Positions 32,901 through 40,066 of a stretch of 64,000 bases of DNA are shown piece by piece (the first letter of the stretch is position 1; every line of letters starts with the position of its first letter). The stretch lies in contig CATKHT010000066.1 in the NCBI GenBank assembly GCA_949752745.1, positions 1 to 64,000 on the forward strand, given 5' to 3'. Source of the DNA: Protula sp. h YS-2021. Lineage: Eukaryota; Annelida; Polychaeta; Sabellida; Serpulidae. A program made the position numbers and the translations under genes. The notes under the pieces are model-generated. The model was not told where the DNA came from. It saw only the letters and a list, made by a program, of their open reading frames with translations, and did no database searches.

Positions 32901-33620
32901 GTGAGAAAGCGCATGAATGTGGAACTCGTTTACCAGGAAAAGCGGTTCAAGAAACTTGTGGCCAAACCTTCCTTCCACAAATTTAGAATTTTCAACGAAG
33001 ATTTAACCGCGGTACATTTGCGCAAAGTGGATCTGCTTCTGGATAAACCCATTCAAGTTGGTTTCACCATTCTCGACCTCAGCAAGGTGCTCATGTTCCA
33101 CTTTCATTACAACTACATCATGACCAAGTATGCCGACGCCAAGCTGTTGTTCAGCGACACCGACAGTCTATGTTATGACATAGAAACGGAAGATATCTAC
33201 AAAGACATGCAGGACGATGCTGACTTGTTCGACACAAGTGACTATCCCCCAGATCATTTCCTGCATTCCAACGTGAACAAGAAAGTGCTTGGGAAAATGA
33301 AAGATGAGACGGCGGGCATTCCCATTGAAGTGTTTGTTGGACTTCGGCCGAAAATGTATAGTATGATGTATGGTGGGAAAGAAAAACGTACGGCTAAAGG
33401 CATCACTCGCGCGTGTCAAAGACGTATGAAACATCAGCAGTATAGAGACAGTTTGTTCAACCAAACGCAAACGATAACTACAGGACACATCATTCGAAGT
33501 CATGACCACCAGATCTTCTCGGAGAAGTTGAGGAAAGTGGCTCTCTCCCCCTTTGATGACAAGCGATATGTGATGAGTGATGGCTATTCCACGTTGGCGC
33601 ATGGGCATTACAGTATATAA
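29946..33620 (+). CDS. PolB: Polinton protein-primed DNA polymerase B
   Basis: Replicates the element by protein priming. From ATG 29946 it is about 1,224 residues; the frame is open from 29892 and joins the acceptor at 29920. Seen in order: two N-terminal C2HC fingers (CHDCDVTFP..., CGECIKIFP...), a globular region with NKCFLWS and HYCLIKNF, a third finger (CFNCLHGF), exonuclease I ADFECF, an HNH/endonuclease VII-like insert (CYICHEPLG...HDHINGKYRG), exonuclease II NLRGYDSH, exonuclease III KSDVLLLADV, polymerase A DANNLYGWAM, B KLMNNSVFGK, and C FSDTDSLCYD. All catalytic acidic residues are present. Its stop codon lies inside the next gene's TATA box. Confidence 0.96.
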   Translation: MATVYCHDCDVTFPSLEVFVTHRCKPARLKRAREELVEQIEAKRRKTLQDDVERPDPVLCGECIKIFPSLDAFETHACVEMENVSHEEQRKKETGQVGRGRRVSLGENAQERRFEPEDGSDLLLEMRQQENRIKRHLFETLNRGMKWYIVVHARFKKMTPNVEGVMVEQVDNAFISSPTYAAYNPADIEKDLPEAYKELFTRFDEHERQGSGWVLDNILFIEVHTATSAPLEASSFIPLPKKVKSTKGVLNIQNKDNKCFLWSVLAHLHPSTNSPCRVSHYTPFENELKVEGMTFPTPITDIPKFEKENDVSINVFGYEHDVVVPIQLSRNTSAREINLLLISNDKTRHYCLIKNFSRLMAYRSNHQHAAFYCFNCLHGFMRQDMLDKHREVCGKHGAQRLSFPKEPFIKFKNVAKQQRAPFVIYADFECFTKKHEGDKYQHHRPNSFAYVVVSQYDTRAPVMYRGDNAVKVFLDHMVNERDRIVHGLQQKKKMVMTHEDEEHYKNATDCYICHEPLGADHVRDHDHINGKYRGAVHSQCNLQFRFRKDQQDVEDSFIIPVFFHNLRGYDSHLIMEEIGKFKNERITVIPNTVEKYIAFTMSNLKFTDSYQFMSTSLQKLVFNLAAEGKDNFYHMTSHIHDSDQQDLLLRKGVYPYDYVDEPSKFAETQLPSKDKFYSLLSEEDISDEDYAHAQKVWETFHCTTFGEYHDLYLKSDVLLLADVFENFRHACLNTYELDPAHYYTAPGLSWDAMLKATKVKLELINDIDMYQMVEQGLRGGISVITHKYAKANNPYVADYDPLKPTNYLTYLDANNLYGWAMSQSMPESGFMWVSEPESIDFMDVDEDDEIGYILEVDLEYPYAIHDHHNHYPVAPERKCVKVGELSKHSQKLRKDLNMKGKPSEKLIPNLCDKKKYVLHYRNLQQYVSLGLKVTKVHRAIMFAQSKWLAKYISLNTEKRKLAKNPFEKDFFKLMNNSVFGKTMENVRKRMNVELVYQEKRFKKLVAKPSFHKFRIFNEDLTAVHLRKVDLLLDKPIQVGFTILDLSKVLMFHFHYNYIMTKYADAKLLFSDTDSLCYDIETEDIYKDMQDDADLFDTSDYPPDHFLHSNVNKKVLGKMKDETAGIPIEVFVGLRPKMYSMMYGGKEKRTAKGITRACQRRMKHQQYRDSLFNQTQTITTGHIIRSHDHQIFSEKLRKVALSPFDDKRYVMSDGYSTLAHGHYSI

Positions 33621-33621
33621 G
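33614..33621 (+). promoter_or_regulatory. TATA box of the PC4-like gene, overlapping the polymerase stop codon
   Basis: TATATAAG, whose TAA (33618-33620) is the polymerase stop. It lies 55 bases before ATG 33676, leaving room for a start about 30 bases downstream. Confidence 0.65.
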
Positions 33622-33675
33622 GGGGAGACACTTCAACTTGAGAGTCAGTTGAGGTGTGAACACTGAAGCGTCAAC

Positions 33676-34038
33676 ATGAAAAGATCTGCAACAACGGATA
33701 TGGATACTCTAGCAGATACGGTGAAAGACATGAATGTGAAACATCCTGACACTACCATCAAGAAATTAAAAGTGGAGACGGCGACGGCGACGGCGACGGC
33801 ACCAACACCACAGTCGTGGGATGGAATGCTTTCTCTAGGCAATGGAAAGTATATCAAGATTATGAAACAAAGTAATGAAGGTGTGATAAACATTCGCAAA
33901 TACCTCAGAGATGAGGGGACTGGAAAAAACCGTCCAACAAAAAAGGGAATTTTGCTGACAATACCTGAATGGAAAATGCTGAAGAAGCAGGTGAAAGAAG
34001 TGGATAAAAGGCTTCGCAGACAAGACGACAAGTCATAA
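33676..34038 (+). CDS. PC4/SUB1-like single-strand DNA-binding protein
   Basis: 120 residues. The N-terminal half is charged with a (TA)n run. The C-terminal half (about 47-112) has the PC4 pattern: MLSLGNGKYIKIM, then GVINIRKYLRDE, K..KGILLTIPEWKMLKKQV. In eukaryotes PC4 binds single-stranded DNA and acts as a transcription coactivator. In a protein-primed element it could coat displaced strands or help late transcription; that is inference. First of a rightward group with gaps of 13 and 5 bases to the next ORFs. Confidence 0.8.
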   Translation: MKRSATTDMDTLADTVKDMNVKHPDTTIKKLKVETATATATAPTPQSWDGMLSLGNGKYIKIMKQSNEGVINIRKYLRDEGTGKNRPTKKGILLTIPEWKMLKKQVKEVDKRLRRQDDKS

Positions 34039-34051
34039 CAAGGTAACAATC

Positions 34052-34426
34052 ATGAATGCACTCATGTTGGACGATGGTGTTTACCTTAAAGTTAATGAGA
34101 GGAATGAAGTGATGATGGGTTCTCGGAGAAGTTCTGCTTATCGGTTTAAACCTGAAGTGTGGAAAGACTTTAAAAACATACCGCTTGAACCTGGGTTTAA
34201 ACGTAGACTTGAAAATAAACTGGAAGTGACGGTGGCTGAATATGATTCTAAGATACGTGTGACATTCTGTAGAAATCTTTTACAGGATTATCCAAAGGAT
34301 TATAATGGAGTTGTGCCAGATACACCCTATGCACAGTTGATCTTCTTTGATATCAAGAACTGGCACGCAGCCTTACGATTCCTAGAAGCGATACAACATC
34401 CGCTGTTCAACATCATCCGAGTATAA
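34052..34426 (+). CDS. Probable PC4-like protein
   Basis: 124 residues. The C-terminal half (KIRVTFCRN ... AQLIFFDIKNWHAALRFL) follows the PC4 pattern of a basic strand, a strand ending in a hydrophobic residue, then a W..L helix. The N-terminal half may be a second, decayed copy (VYLKVNE...VWKDFKN). It starts 13 bases after the PC4 gene. Its stop TAA lies inside GTATAAAATA, a possible TATA box for the next ORF. The fold assignment comes from pattern only. Confidence 0.55.
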   Translation: MNALMLDDGVYLKVNERNEVMMGSRRSSAYRFKPEVWKDFKNIPLEPGFKRRLENKLEVTVAEYDSKIRVTFCRNLLQDYPKDYNGVVPDTPYAQLIFFDIKNWHAALRFLEAIQHPLFNIIRV

Positions 34427-34431
34427 AATAC

Positions 34432-34782
34432 ATGAACGAGATGGAAGACTATGTGTTGGATTATAAACCCATGACATATGGATTCTCATACATGAGAAAC
34501 TTATGTGATGATATTGTGCTACGACATTTTGGACAGTATCTCGTCCTATCGCTTGATGACCAATCCGTGTTGAAGGATCATCTAGACAAGTTGAGAATAC
34601 CCGGCTTTCTCCTAGCAGTCTCAAATGAATAAGAAGTGCGTGTGACTGAGAACGGTCTAGACGTGTTTGTACAATTTCGCCAATATGACGAGCTTACAGA
34701 ACACTACGACATCATCACCCTCAGCACAGTGGAATGGAACGCGCTGTTACAAGCATTGGATTGGAAAGAACCTAACGCTTGA
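34432..34782 (+). pseudogene. PC4-like ORF interrupted by an in-frame TAA
   Basis: The frame runs from ATG 34432 to TAA at 34630-34632, then stays open for 49 more codons to TGA at 34780. The part after the stop holds the PC4-type half (LDVFVQFRQY ... IITLSTVEWNALLQAL), so the stop removes the domain the siblings keep. If the TATAAAAT at 34422 is used, the first ATG after the start would be 34471. Stop readthrough or an assembly error are alternatives. Confidence 0.55.
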
Positions 34783-34807
34783 ATTCAAAGAGTATGGAAT
34801 ACAACTT

Positions 34808-35044
34808 ATGCGGGGTACCAAATCCATTGAGCTGCCACAACCTATGCGTGTGATGGACATTGACTTAGAAGAAGGATATGAACTGAAACTGTCTGAACAT
34901 GTTACTGTGAAAGTGATAAAGTTTGGTGATGTGCGTTATGTGAGCTTTCATAGCATTTACAAACATGGATGTAATGTCTATGATACCTGTATCAATTTAG
35001 ATTCTAATGAATGGCATGCATTGATGAATGTATTGAAAAAATGA
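34808..35044 (+). CDS. Probable PC4-like protein, start uncertain
   Basis: From ATG 34808 it has 78 residues; the frame is open back to 34667, overlapping the previous ORF's coding sequence. The C-terminal part (HVTVKVIKFGDVRYVSFHSI ... CINLDSNEWHALMNVLKK) shows the same PC4-type half as its neighbours. The ATG at 34808 lies outside the overlap, but family-like sequence (LEFKEYGIQLMRG) extends upstream of it, so the start is unresolved. Confidence 0.5.
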   Translation: MRGTKSIELPQPMRVMDIDLEEGYELKLSEHVTVKVIKFGDVRYVSFHSIYKHGCNVYDTCINLDSNEWHALMNVLKK

Positions 35045-35049
35045 ATGTG

Positions 35050-35265
35050 GTTGTAAATAGACTTTGTAAACTTTGTAAATAGACTTTGTAGTTAAGAATT
35101 TTGTAAATAGTGTAAATAGCGTTTGTAGTTAAGAATTTGTAAATAGTGTAAATAAAAGTTTGTAGTTAAGAGTTTGTAAATAGTGTAAATAGACTTTGTA
35201 AATAAAAGTTTGTAAATAGTGTTTGTAAACTTTGTAAATAGTGTTTGTAAACTTTGTAAATAGAA
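35050..35265. repeat. TTTGTAAATAG tandem array between convergent genes
   Basis: Short units (tttgtaaatagtgtaaatag) fill the gap between the rightward and leftward gene sets, with aataaa at about 35270. It may form the 3' ends of both transcripts. It resembles the 28.9-29.4 kb array. Confidence 0.8.
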
Positions 35266-35377
35266 CACAATAAACAAGACTGTTTGAAAACTTGGTTTGT
35301 TTTATTTAACAACAACAACTTAACTAATATAACAACAACAACTTAACTACAACTTAACTAATATAACAACAACAACA

Positions 35378-35815
35378 TTAATAAAACAATGGTTTATAAT
35401 GTCTATATACAAAGTCCTTTACAATAAAATCGCCATCCTTTCTTTTTAATATATTCACAATATCAAACATACTCTGACCTCGAGCTCTATGTAATATATA
35501 ATATACACAAGAAAAACCACATGACGATGATATTGGCGTTTGTAATGAGATAGAATTATACATATAGTCATTTCTTAAAAATATGTCTAAACGATCATCG
35601 AGAGGGAACAGTCCATAAGAGTCAAAATATTCTGCAGGGTCTTTATCATAATACACTGCCACCCAATGTTCTCCTGGTTCATCTTGATCGTCTGTGTTGA
35701 TCACATAGGCGCCGCGTTGTAAAGACGGTAACTGGTCCATGGCAAACACGCCTTGAAACAAGTCTTTGGTCATGACATCACGACTCAATATGGCATCAAT
35801 CTGCTTCGTGTTCAT
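35378..35815 (-). CDS. PRO: Adenain-like cysteine protease
   Basis: 145 residues. The catalytic arrangement of adenovirus-type/Ulp1 proteases is visible: GEHWVAVYY (His), EYFDSYG (Asp), a Gln-containing stretch (SLQTP) and SSCGFSCVYY (Cys). In Polintons it is thought to mature virion proteins. It starts inside the capsid gene's stop (ATGA, 4-bp overlap). Last gene of the leftward block. Confidence 0.93.
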   Translation of the reverse strand: MNTKQIDAILSRDVMTKDLFQGVFAMDQLPSLQRGAYVINTDDQDEPGEHWVAVYYDKDPAEYFDSYGLFPLDDRLDIFLRNDYMYNSISLQTPISSSCGFSCVYYILHRARGQSMFDIVNILKRKDGDFIVKDFVYRHYKPLFY

Positions 35816-37182
35816 GACTGGTAGTCGAATTGGATGCTGCGATTTGCACTGATCTCAATAATGTTGTCAAATTCAGCATAGACAATGACATTGATTGTAG
35901 GTTGCAAAGCCGTAGCAAAGTTCATTTCTAGCCGCAAATTCCCATGCTTGTTCAGGGGGAAATGATCACCATCATAATCCGGTGTTAAGTCAAACGAAAA
36001 TAAAGCATAACCTCTAGGCCAATCTTCCCGTTTTATAATGGAACTTTTCTCACCATTCAATCGATCAAACGATTTGTAAAGCGTTTCAAAAGCGTTCAGG
36101 TATTTGTTCTGTGTAATGTCAAGCTTGAGAGGTTTGGATAGAACTGGTTCACCATCCGTGTACAGTTGCATATAGTCCAGATCAAAATGTTTGAAATCAT
36201 ATGGATTCCTCAATACTGATCCACCAAAAGCTTCATTATGAACCAGACCAATGACAATACGATTTGGTAATTGACCCAAAAAGATGTTATCTTTCACAAA
36301 AGACTGAAATCCTGCTGGAATAGCTAAGACTTTACATTCTTTTCTAGTGATGATGATCTTGGCAGGACTTTTCATCAATGCATCTGTATGTCCTAACTGA
36401 ATACCTGGACTCACCCTCACTTTGCGAATGGTTAAAAATGCCTCTTTCACTTCTACCTTATAGGTATTATCTGCAGCCATCAATACATAGTCATCTTTTT
36501 GTCTATGGAAACGCAATTTCAAACTGATGCCATTCGGAAGATAACGATCCTGCTCAAACAAATCTATCCTTAAACCACCTGCGAGCATAACATCACGGCT
36601 AAGACGAGTATGTAAATAACGATGATGTAAGCCATTATTGCCTTGCTCAGCCAAGTCACCACCGTCGGCATTGACATGAAACCCGGATACATATTGTTCA
36701 TGATTAGGTCTTTTCACCTCATGGCTATTCATTGACCCAGCAGTATCCTTGTACATGAGACGCATAGAGCGCTCAGAATGTAGACTTTCTTCCGAATCAT
36801 GGATGAGATGAGAGATAATGCTGGTATAACCATGAGTATTGTTGCTATGCGAAACCAAACGATCATTCAGAAACAATTCAATATTAGACCATAACCCATT
36901 AAACACATCATTGATGCAAGAGACATTATCATCTGCGCCACACTCTGTTCCATCAGCCTTTAGAATGCGACATACAATATGAAGTTTGCTGTTCTTTAAA
37001 TCTAGATATTCTTCTGTACTCGCAGGAATGTAGAATTCTATTGGAGCGCCTTCTCTAATGCTTGTAAGTGGTTGATAGTCAACATTATAACTTTTCTCTA
37101 CGGCAGTTTGCGTTGGTGGTACGTGAAACCATTCCAATGGAGAAAGACTACATTCACACGAATGATTATGAATGAGAGACAT
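35812..37182 (-). CDS. PY: Polinton major capsid protein (double jelly roll)
   Basis: 456 residues. Length and conserved segments match the Polinton major capsid family, often annotated in invertebrates as 'F54H12.2-like'. N-terminal strands include APIEFYIP and DLKNSKLHIVCRI; the C-terminal part has HGNLRLEMNFATAL and INVIVYAEFDNIIEI. No stops or frameshifts. It lies 4 bases after the pVI-like gene and overlaps the protease start by 4 bases. Capsid function comes from the family; virions from this element are not shown. Confidence 0.88.
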   Translation of the reverse strand: MSLIHNHSCECSLSPLEWFHVPPTQTAVEKSYNVDYQPLTSIREGAPIEFYIPASTEEYLDLKNSKLHIVCRILKADGTECGADDNVSCINDVFNGLWSNIELFLNDRLVSHSNNTHGYTSIISHLIHDSEESLHSERSMRLMYKDTAGSMNSHEVKRPNHEQYVSGFHVNADGGDLAEQGNNGLHHRYLHTRLSRDVMLAGGLRIDLFEQDRYLPNGISLKLRFHRQKDDYVLMAADNTYKVEVKEAFLTIRKVRVSPGIQLGHTDALMKSPAKIIITRKECKVLAIPAGFQSFVKDNIFLGQLPNRIVIGLVHNEAFGGSVLRNPYDFKHFDLDYMQLYTDGEPVLSKPLKLDITQNKYLNAFETLYKSFDRLNGEKSSIIKREDWPRGYALFSFDLTPDYDGDHFPLNKHGNLRLEMNFATALQPTINVIVYAEFDNIIEISANRSIQFDYQS

Positions 37183-37186
37183 GATT

Positions 37187-37543
37187 TCAAAAGATATCTT
37201 TGCGATATTTTGATGTTATCCGTCTGGCTGTTTTTCGTCTTCTGGCACGTTTCGTCGGTTGCACACGCTTTTGTTCTCCAAACACACGTTCACCAAACAC
37301 ACGTTCTGCTACTCGGCCCGTCACATCTTTCGCGACATTCTTTGCAGCCTTTTTAAGATGTGGCGCAACGATCTTAGCCCCAGCCTTAAGTAGTGGAATA
37401 GCTTTGCGAGCCAATGATCCCAGTATTGAACCAATACCATCGCCATATTGGATTCGCGCTCCTTTGAATCCTGGTAATTCCCCGCCCACTTGACGAAGAA
37501 AATGGTTGCGATATGCAGACGGATCGTGTGTATAAGCTTTCAT
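37187..37543 (-). CDS. Small basic virion-type protein (pVI/pX-like)
   Basis: 118 residues. The N-terminus has QVGG-E, fitting the adenain-type (x)xGG-x cleavage rule. The middle has a Gly/Ala-rich amphipathic stretch (GIGSILGSLARKAIPLLKAG), and the tail is Arg/Lys-rich (KRARRRKTARR). The layout recalls adenovirus core or membrane-active proteins. It sits between penton and major capsid and starts in an ATGA overlap with the penton stop. Function is inferred from layout only. Confidence 0.6.
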   Translation of the reverse strand: MKAYTHDPSAYRNHFLRQVGGELPGFKGARIQYGDGIGSILGSLARKAIPLLKAGAKIVAPHLKKAAKNVAKDVTGRVAERVFGERVFGEQKRVQPTKRARRRKTARRITSKYRKDIF

Positions 37544-38301
37544 AATGCTTTTGGTCGAAAATGAAGTTTACAGATCACCTTTCCAGTTTGAAATGGAACA
37601 TTATGGCCTGTGTCGTCCTTAATATTCATTTCTATCACGTCAAATTTGGACGTGTTTACAGGAACATAATGCGGTTCGCCATACGTTTTCATGATAATAT
37701 CGCCATCATGGCCTTGTATGCCAACAGAACGTAGTAAGGGAACATAATAATCACCAACAACTTGTGGTTCACAAATGCTACAATACACATACAGTGTATA
37801 AAACCCCTGTTTCACATCCGCTTTATGGTCAGCTGTACATGTTTCAGTATACCATTGATCTGGGATAAATCCTAAAATCTCAGCCAATCCAGCGGAGAAT
37901 GACACTTCAAAGCCATAATTTAGAAATAGAAAAACACGTCGTCTAATCTTATCATACTTTATCCGAATAGCTTCTTTAAGTTCATCTTTCATAGAATTAG
38001 TCGCTTCTTCATTCACTGCCTGACATATTTCTTGTATGGATCTATAGTAGCCATAAGGAATATTAATAGTCTCAAGTGTCTCTGTCAGTGGTTGTTGTCG
38101 ATACTGAATAGAATAGTCCATGTCATGTCTCATCGTTGTCCATGTATGTGGATATTGAATTTCAGCTAAAGCCACTTCATATTTTCCATTCAGATAAATA
38201 GTTCGAGGCATACGAATTTTATTATTCGAAGCCTTGTTGTTGGGATAATAGTTCATACTCGCATTGCTAGGCAAAGTAATGTAAAAGCTTGTTGACTCCA
38301 T
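37540..38301 (-). CDS. PX: Polinton minor capsid (penton) protein
   Basis: 253 residues, starting MESTSFYITLPSNASMNYYP. The opening and the YLNGKYEVALAEIQYP segment are characteristic of the Polinton minor capsid family (single jelly roll, pentons). Frame intact. It follows the 70-codon ORF by 11 bases and overlaps the pVI-like start by 4. Confidence 0.85.
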   Translation of the reverse strand: MESTSFYITLPSNASMNYYPNNKASNNKIRMPRTIYLNGKYEVALAEIQYPHTWTTMRHDMDYSIQYRQQPLTETLETINIPYGYYRSIQEICQAVNEEATNSMKDELKEAIRIKYDKIRRRVFLFLNYGFEVSFSAGLAEILGFIPDQWYTETCTADHKADVKQGFYTLYVYCSICEPQVVGDYYVPLLRSVGIQGHDGDIIMKTYGEPHYVPVNTSKFDVIEMNIKDDTGHNVPFQTGKVICKLHFRPKAL

Positions 38302-38312
38302 GATGGTGGGAA

Positions 38313-38525
38313 CTAAATGGTATAGGTGCGTTGACGTTGTCTATATACTTCACGATAGCGCGCGCCATTCGACCAAGTATGTAAATGATCTTTCACATCA
38401 TGATGATGATCTACATGATCTATGACTTCTCCTTCACAACAAGCAATCGTACATCTTATTTTCACAGGAATAGTTGTGTCTTGGCAACAACATAGCTCTT
38501 TCAGCCATGTTAAAAATTTTCCCAT
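38313..38525 (-). CDS. Small Cys/His-rich ORF with lipid-anchor N-terminus
   Basis: 70 residues, beginning MGKFLTWLKELCCCQ. Gly2 with Thr6 fits an N-myristoylation signal, and the CCC cluster behind it could be palmitoylated. A His/Asp-rich patch (HVDHHHDVKDH) follows and the tail is basic. It overlaps the previous ORF by 16 bases. A membrane-tethered peripheral protein is a reasonable guess. I know of no named homologue. Confidence 0.5.
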   Translation of the reverse strand: MGKFLTWLKELCCCQDTTIPVKIRCTIACCEGEVIDHVDHHHDVKDHLHTWSNGARYREVYRQRQRTYTI

Positions 38526-39091
38526 CCTACAGGAAACTGTCTTTGTTGACGTTGTTTCATTTCTGTTGTAATGTCGTCACGAGTAGTCTTTTTACTAAAC
38601 ATTGTTTTTGGAATATTAGCATCTACAATTTCCTGGATAAATGGATGCCAGCCATATGGTGGTATGGCTCGTTCTTTTCTTCTTGTCGCCACCAATGCTT
38701 CTTTCATCAAATCAACCATGTTGGAATTTGCTATAATATCGCCCGTTTTCAACACAAGTTCATTCTTGTCTGTCCATTTTACACCATATTTCTTCAGTTC
38801 GGCTAAAAGTTGTGTTATTTTTCCATGATAGATAGGTTGAAAATGACTTAAAAATAACTTTTCTGGCTTTTCAGGTGGTGATGATGATGATGAGGGCTTT
38901 TGCTGCCTAGACTGACTTGTTCGTAAATGACGACCAAGAAGTTGAGACATTTCTATAGCCTTTTCACGTGTTCGTTTCCCACGTAAAAGTTTATTCACTT
39001 TCGTTTTGATTTCACCATCTTTTCCCTTCTTTTCTAGCAACATTTTATATTCATATTCAGGAATGAGGACCATTTTCATCGTATGTTTCAT
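38510..39091 (-). CDS. Conserved Polinton hypothetical protein, 193 residues
   Basis: N-terminal LIPEYEYKMLLEKKG, a serine/proline linker (KPSSSSSPPEKPEK), then a compact domain (ITQLLAELKKYGVKWTDKNE ... GDIIANSNMVDLMKEAL) and a PVGWENF end. I associate this layout with an uncharacterised Polinton gene often near the ATPase. It starts in an ATGA overlap with the preceding ORF. Function unknown. Confidence 0.6.
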   Translation of the reverse strand: MKHTMKMVLIPEYEYKMLLEKKGKDGEIKTKVNKLLRGKRTREKAIEMSQLLGRHLRTSQSRQQKPSSSSSPPEKPEKLFLSHFQPIYHGKITQLLAELKKYGVKWTDKNELVLKTGDIIANSNMVDLMKEALVATRRKERAIPPYGWHPFIQEIVDANIPKTMFSKKTTRDDITTEMKQRQQRQFPVGWENF

Positions 39092-39414
39092 TTTAGCAGT
39101 AGTTTGGCTAACAAGGGCAATGCCAATCTAGCAATAACTCCAATGAATCCTCCTTTCTGATTAATCAACTTCTTTTTTCGTCGAAGGGATATCTTCTTAT
39201 CTGCTAGAGTACGTAGCGTATGACGTTCACGTTTAAATTCCTTAAACCGTTTTGAGCTTAAGGGTAAATGTCCTTGCAATATATTCAAACAAATTTCAAA
39301 CAAGCTTGTTAATTCCTCTTTTGTAGCTTGCTGTAGCAAGGATTTACGTCGTTTAGGCCCACTGCGTGCAAGCAAATGAAGAAACGGCTGGTTCGCTCGA
39401 ATACGTTTAGACAT
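39088..39414 (-). CDS. Conserved Polinton small protein with hydrophobic tail
   Basis: 108 residues: helical body (FLHLLARSGPKRRKSLLQQA), basic middle (ISLRRKKKLIN), then QKGG-F and a hydrophobic, amphipathic 19-residue end. QKGG-F fits the protease's xGG-x rule, so cleavage could release the tail as a membrane-active peptide. It overlaps the ATPase end by 8 bases and the next ORF by 4 (ATGA). Function inferred. Confidence 0.6.
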   Translation of the reverse strand: MSKRIRANQPFLHLLARSGPKRRKSLLQQATKEELTSLFEICLNILQGHLPLSSKRFKEFKRERHTLRTLADKKISLRRKKKLINQKGGFIGVIARLALPLLAKLLLK

Positions 39415-40066
39415 CTTGACTGCGAATGGTCAAATGAGTTGGTTCTTGTTCATACACTGCTTTATCAATATAGACATAATGTGTATCTTTTGGTAAAATG
39501 CCTGTACGAATACGTAGTTGATCATTTGTCTTTGGTTTTAAATCAATGAATAAATAACCATGAGGTTTGCTAGTAGCATCTTGATAGGCTTCTATGAGAA
39601 ATTGAGATCTTCCAGGATACATTTGTCGTGCTAATTTACTAATTTGTTGACTGTCTCTCGGATTTTTAAACAGAATGATATAATGTGTATTCCAACTAAT
39701 ATTTCGCATCTCTTTCCCATGATGGAATAAATTATGTACAATAAAGATAATGCTTAGATTTTGATGACTGCTGCCAACACTAAAGAGACATGTCATACGC
39801 TCATCACTATGACATTTGGTCATTAAGTCATCAATGATAAGTAAGTTTGGTTTCTTCGGGTTAAAACGCTCTTCAATGTCATCTGGAATGCCTTGGTAAA
39901 ATTCCACGCCTTTCATTCCCTTGTACAAAGGCTGATCTGCTGCATAAAGCCATAAAATGCTTTTTGGAGAGGGTTGAATCAACTTTTGTTCTAGAATTTC
40001 CTTCACCAGAGACGTTTTGCCACTGCCTGTAGGTCCAGAGACCAAACATGTAAATGGATGCTTCAT
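39407..40066 (-). CDS. ATP: FtsK/HerA-type genome-packaging ATPase
   Basis: 219 residues from ATG 40066; the frame extends nine codons further up, inside the integrase gene. Walker A SGPTGSGKTS at about residues 10-19, Walker B NLLIIDDLM at about 75-83, then the family's HNLFHHGKEMRNIS motif. ATG 40066 forms ATGA with the integrase stop. It would pump DNA into the capsid. Confidence 0.93.
   Translation of the reverse strand: MKHPFTCLVSGPTGSGKTSLVKEILEQKLIQPSPKSILWLYAADQPLYKGMKGVEFYQGIPDDIEERFNPKKPNLLIIDDLMTKCHSDERMTCLFSVGSSHQNLSIIFIVHNLFHHGKEMRNISWNTHYIILFKNPRDSQQISKLARQMYPGRSQFLIEAYQDATSKPHGYLFIDLKPKTNDQLRIRTGILPKDTHYVYIDKAVYEQEPTHLTIRSQDV

Noticed and set aside
34667..34807. Upstream ATG at 34667 for the last PC4-like ORF
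   Set aside because: It overlaps the previous ORF's coding region in another frame and the peptide there is low-complexity. ATG 34808 avoids most of this, though the true start is unresolved.
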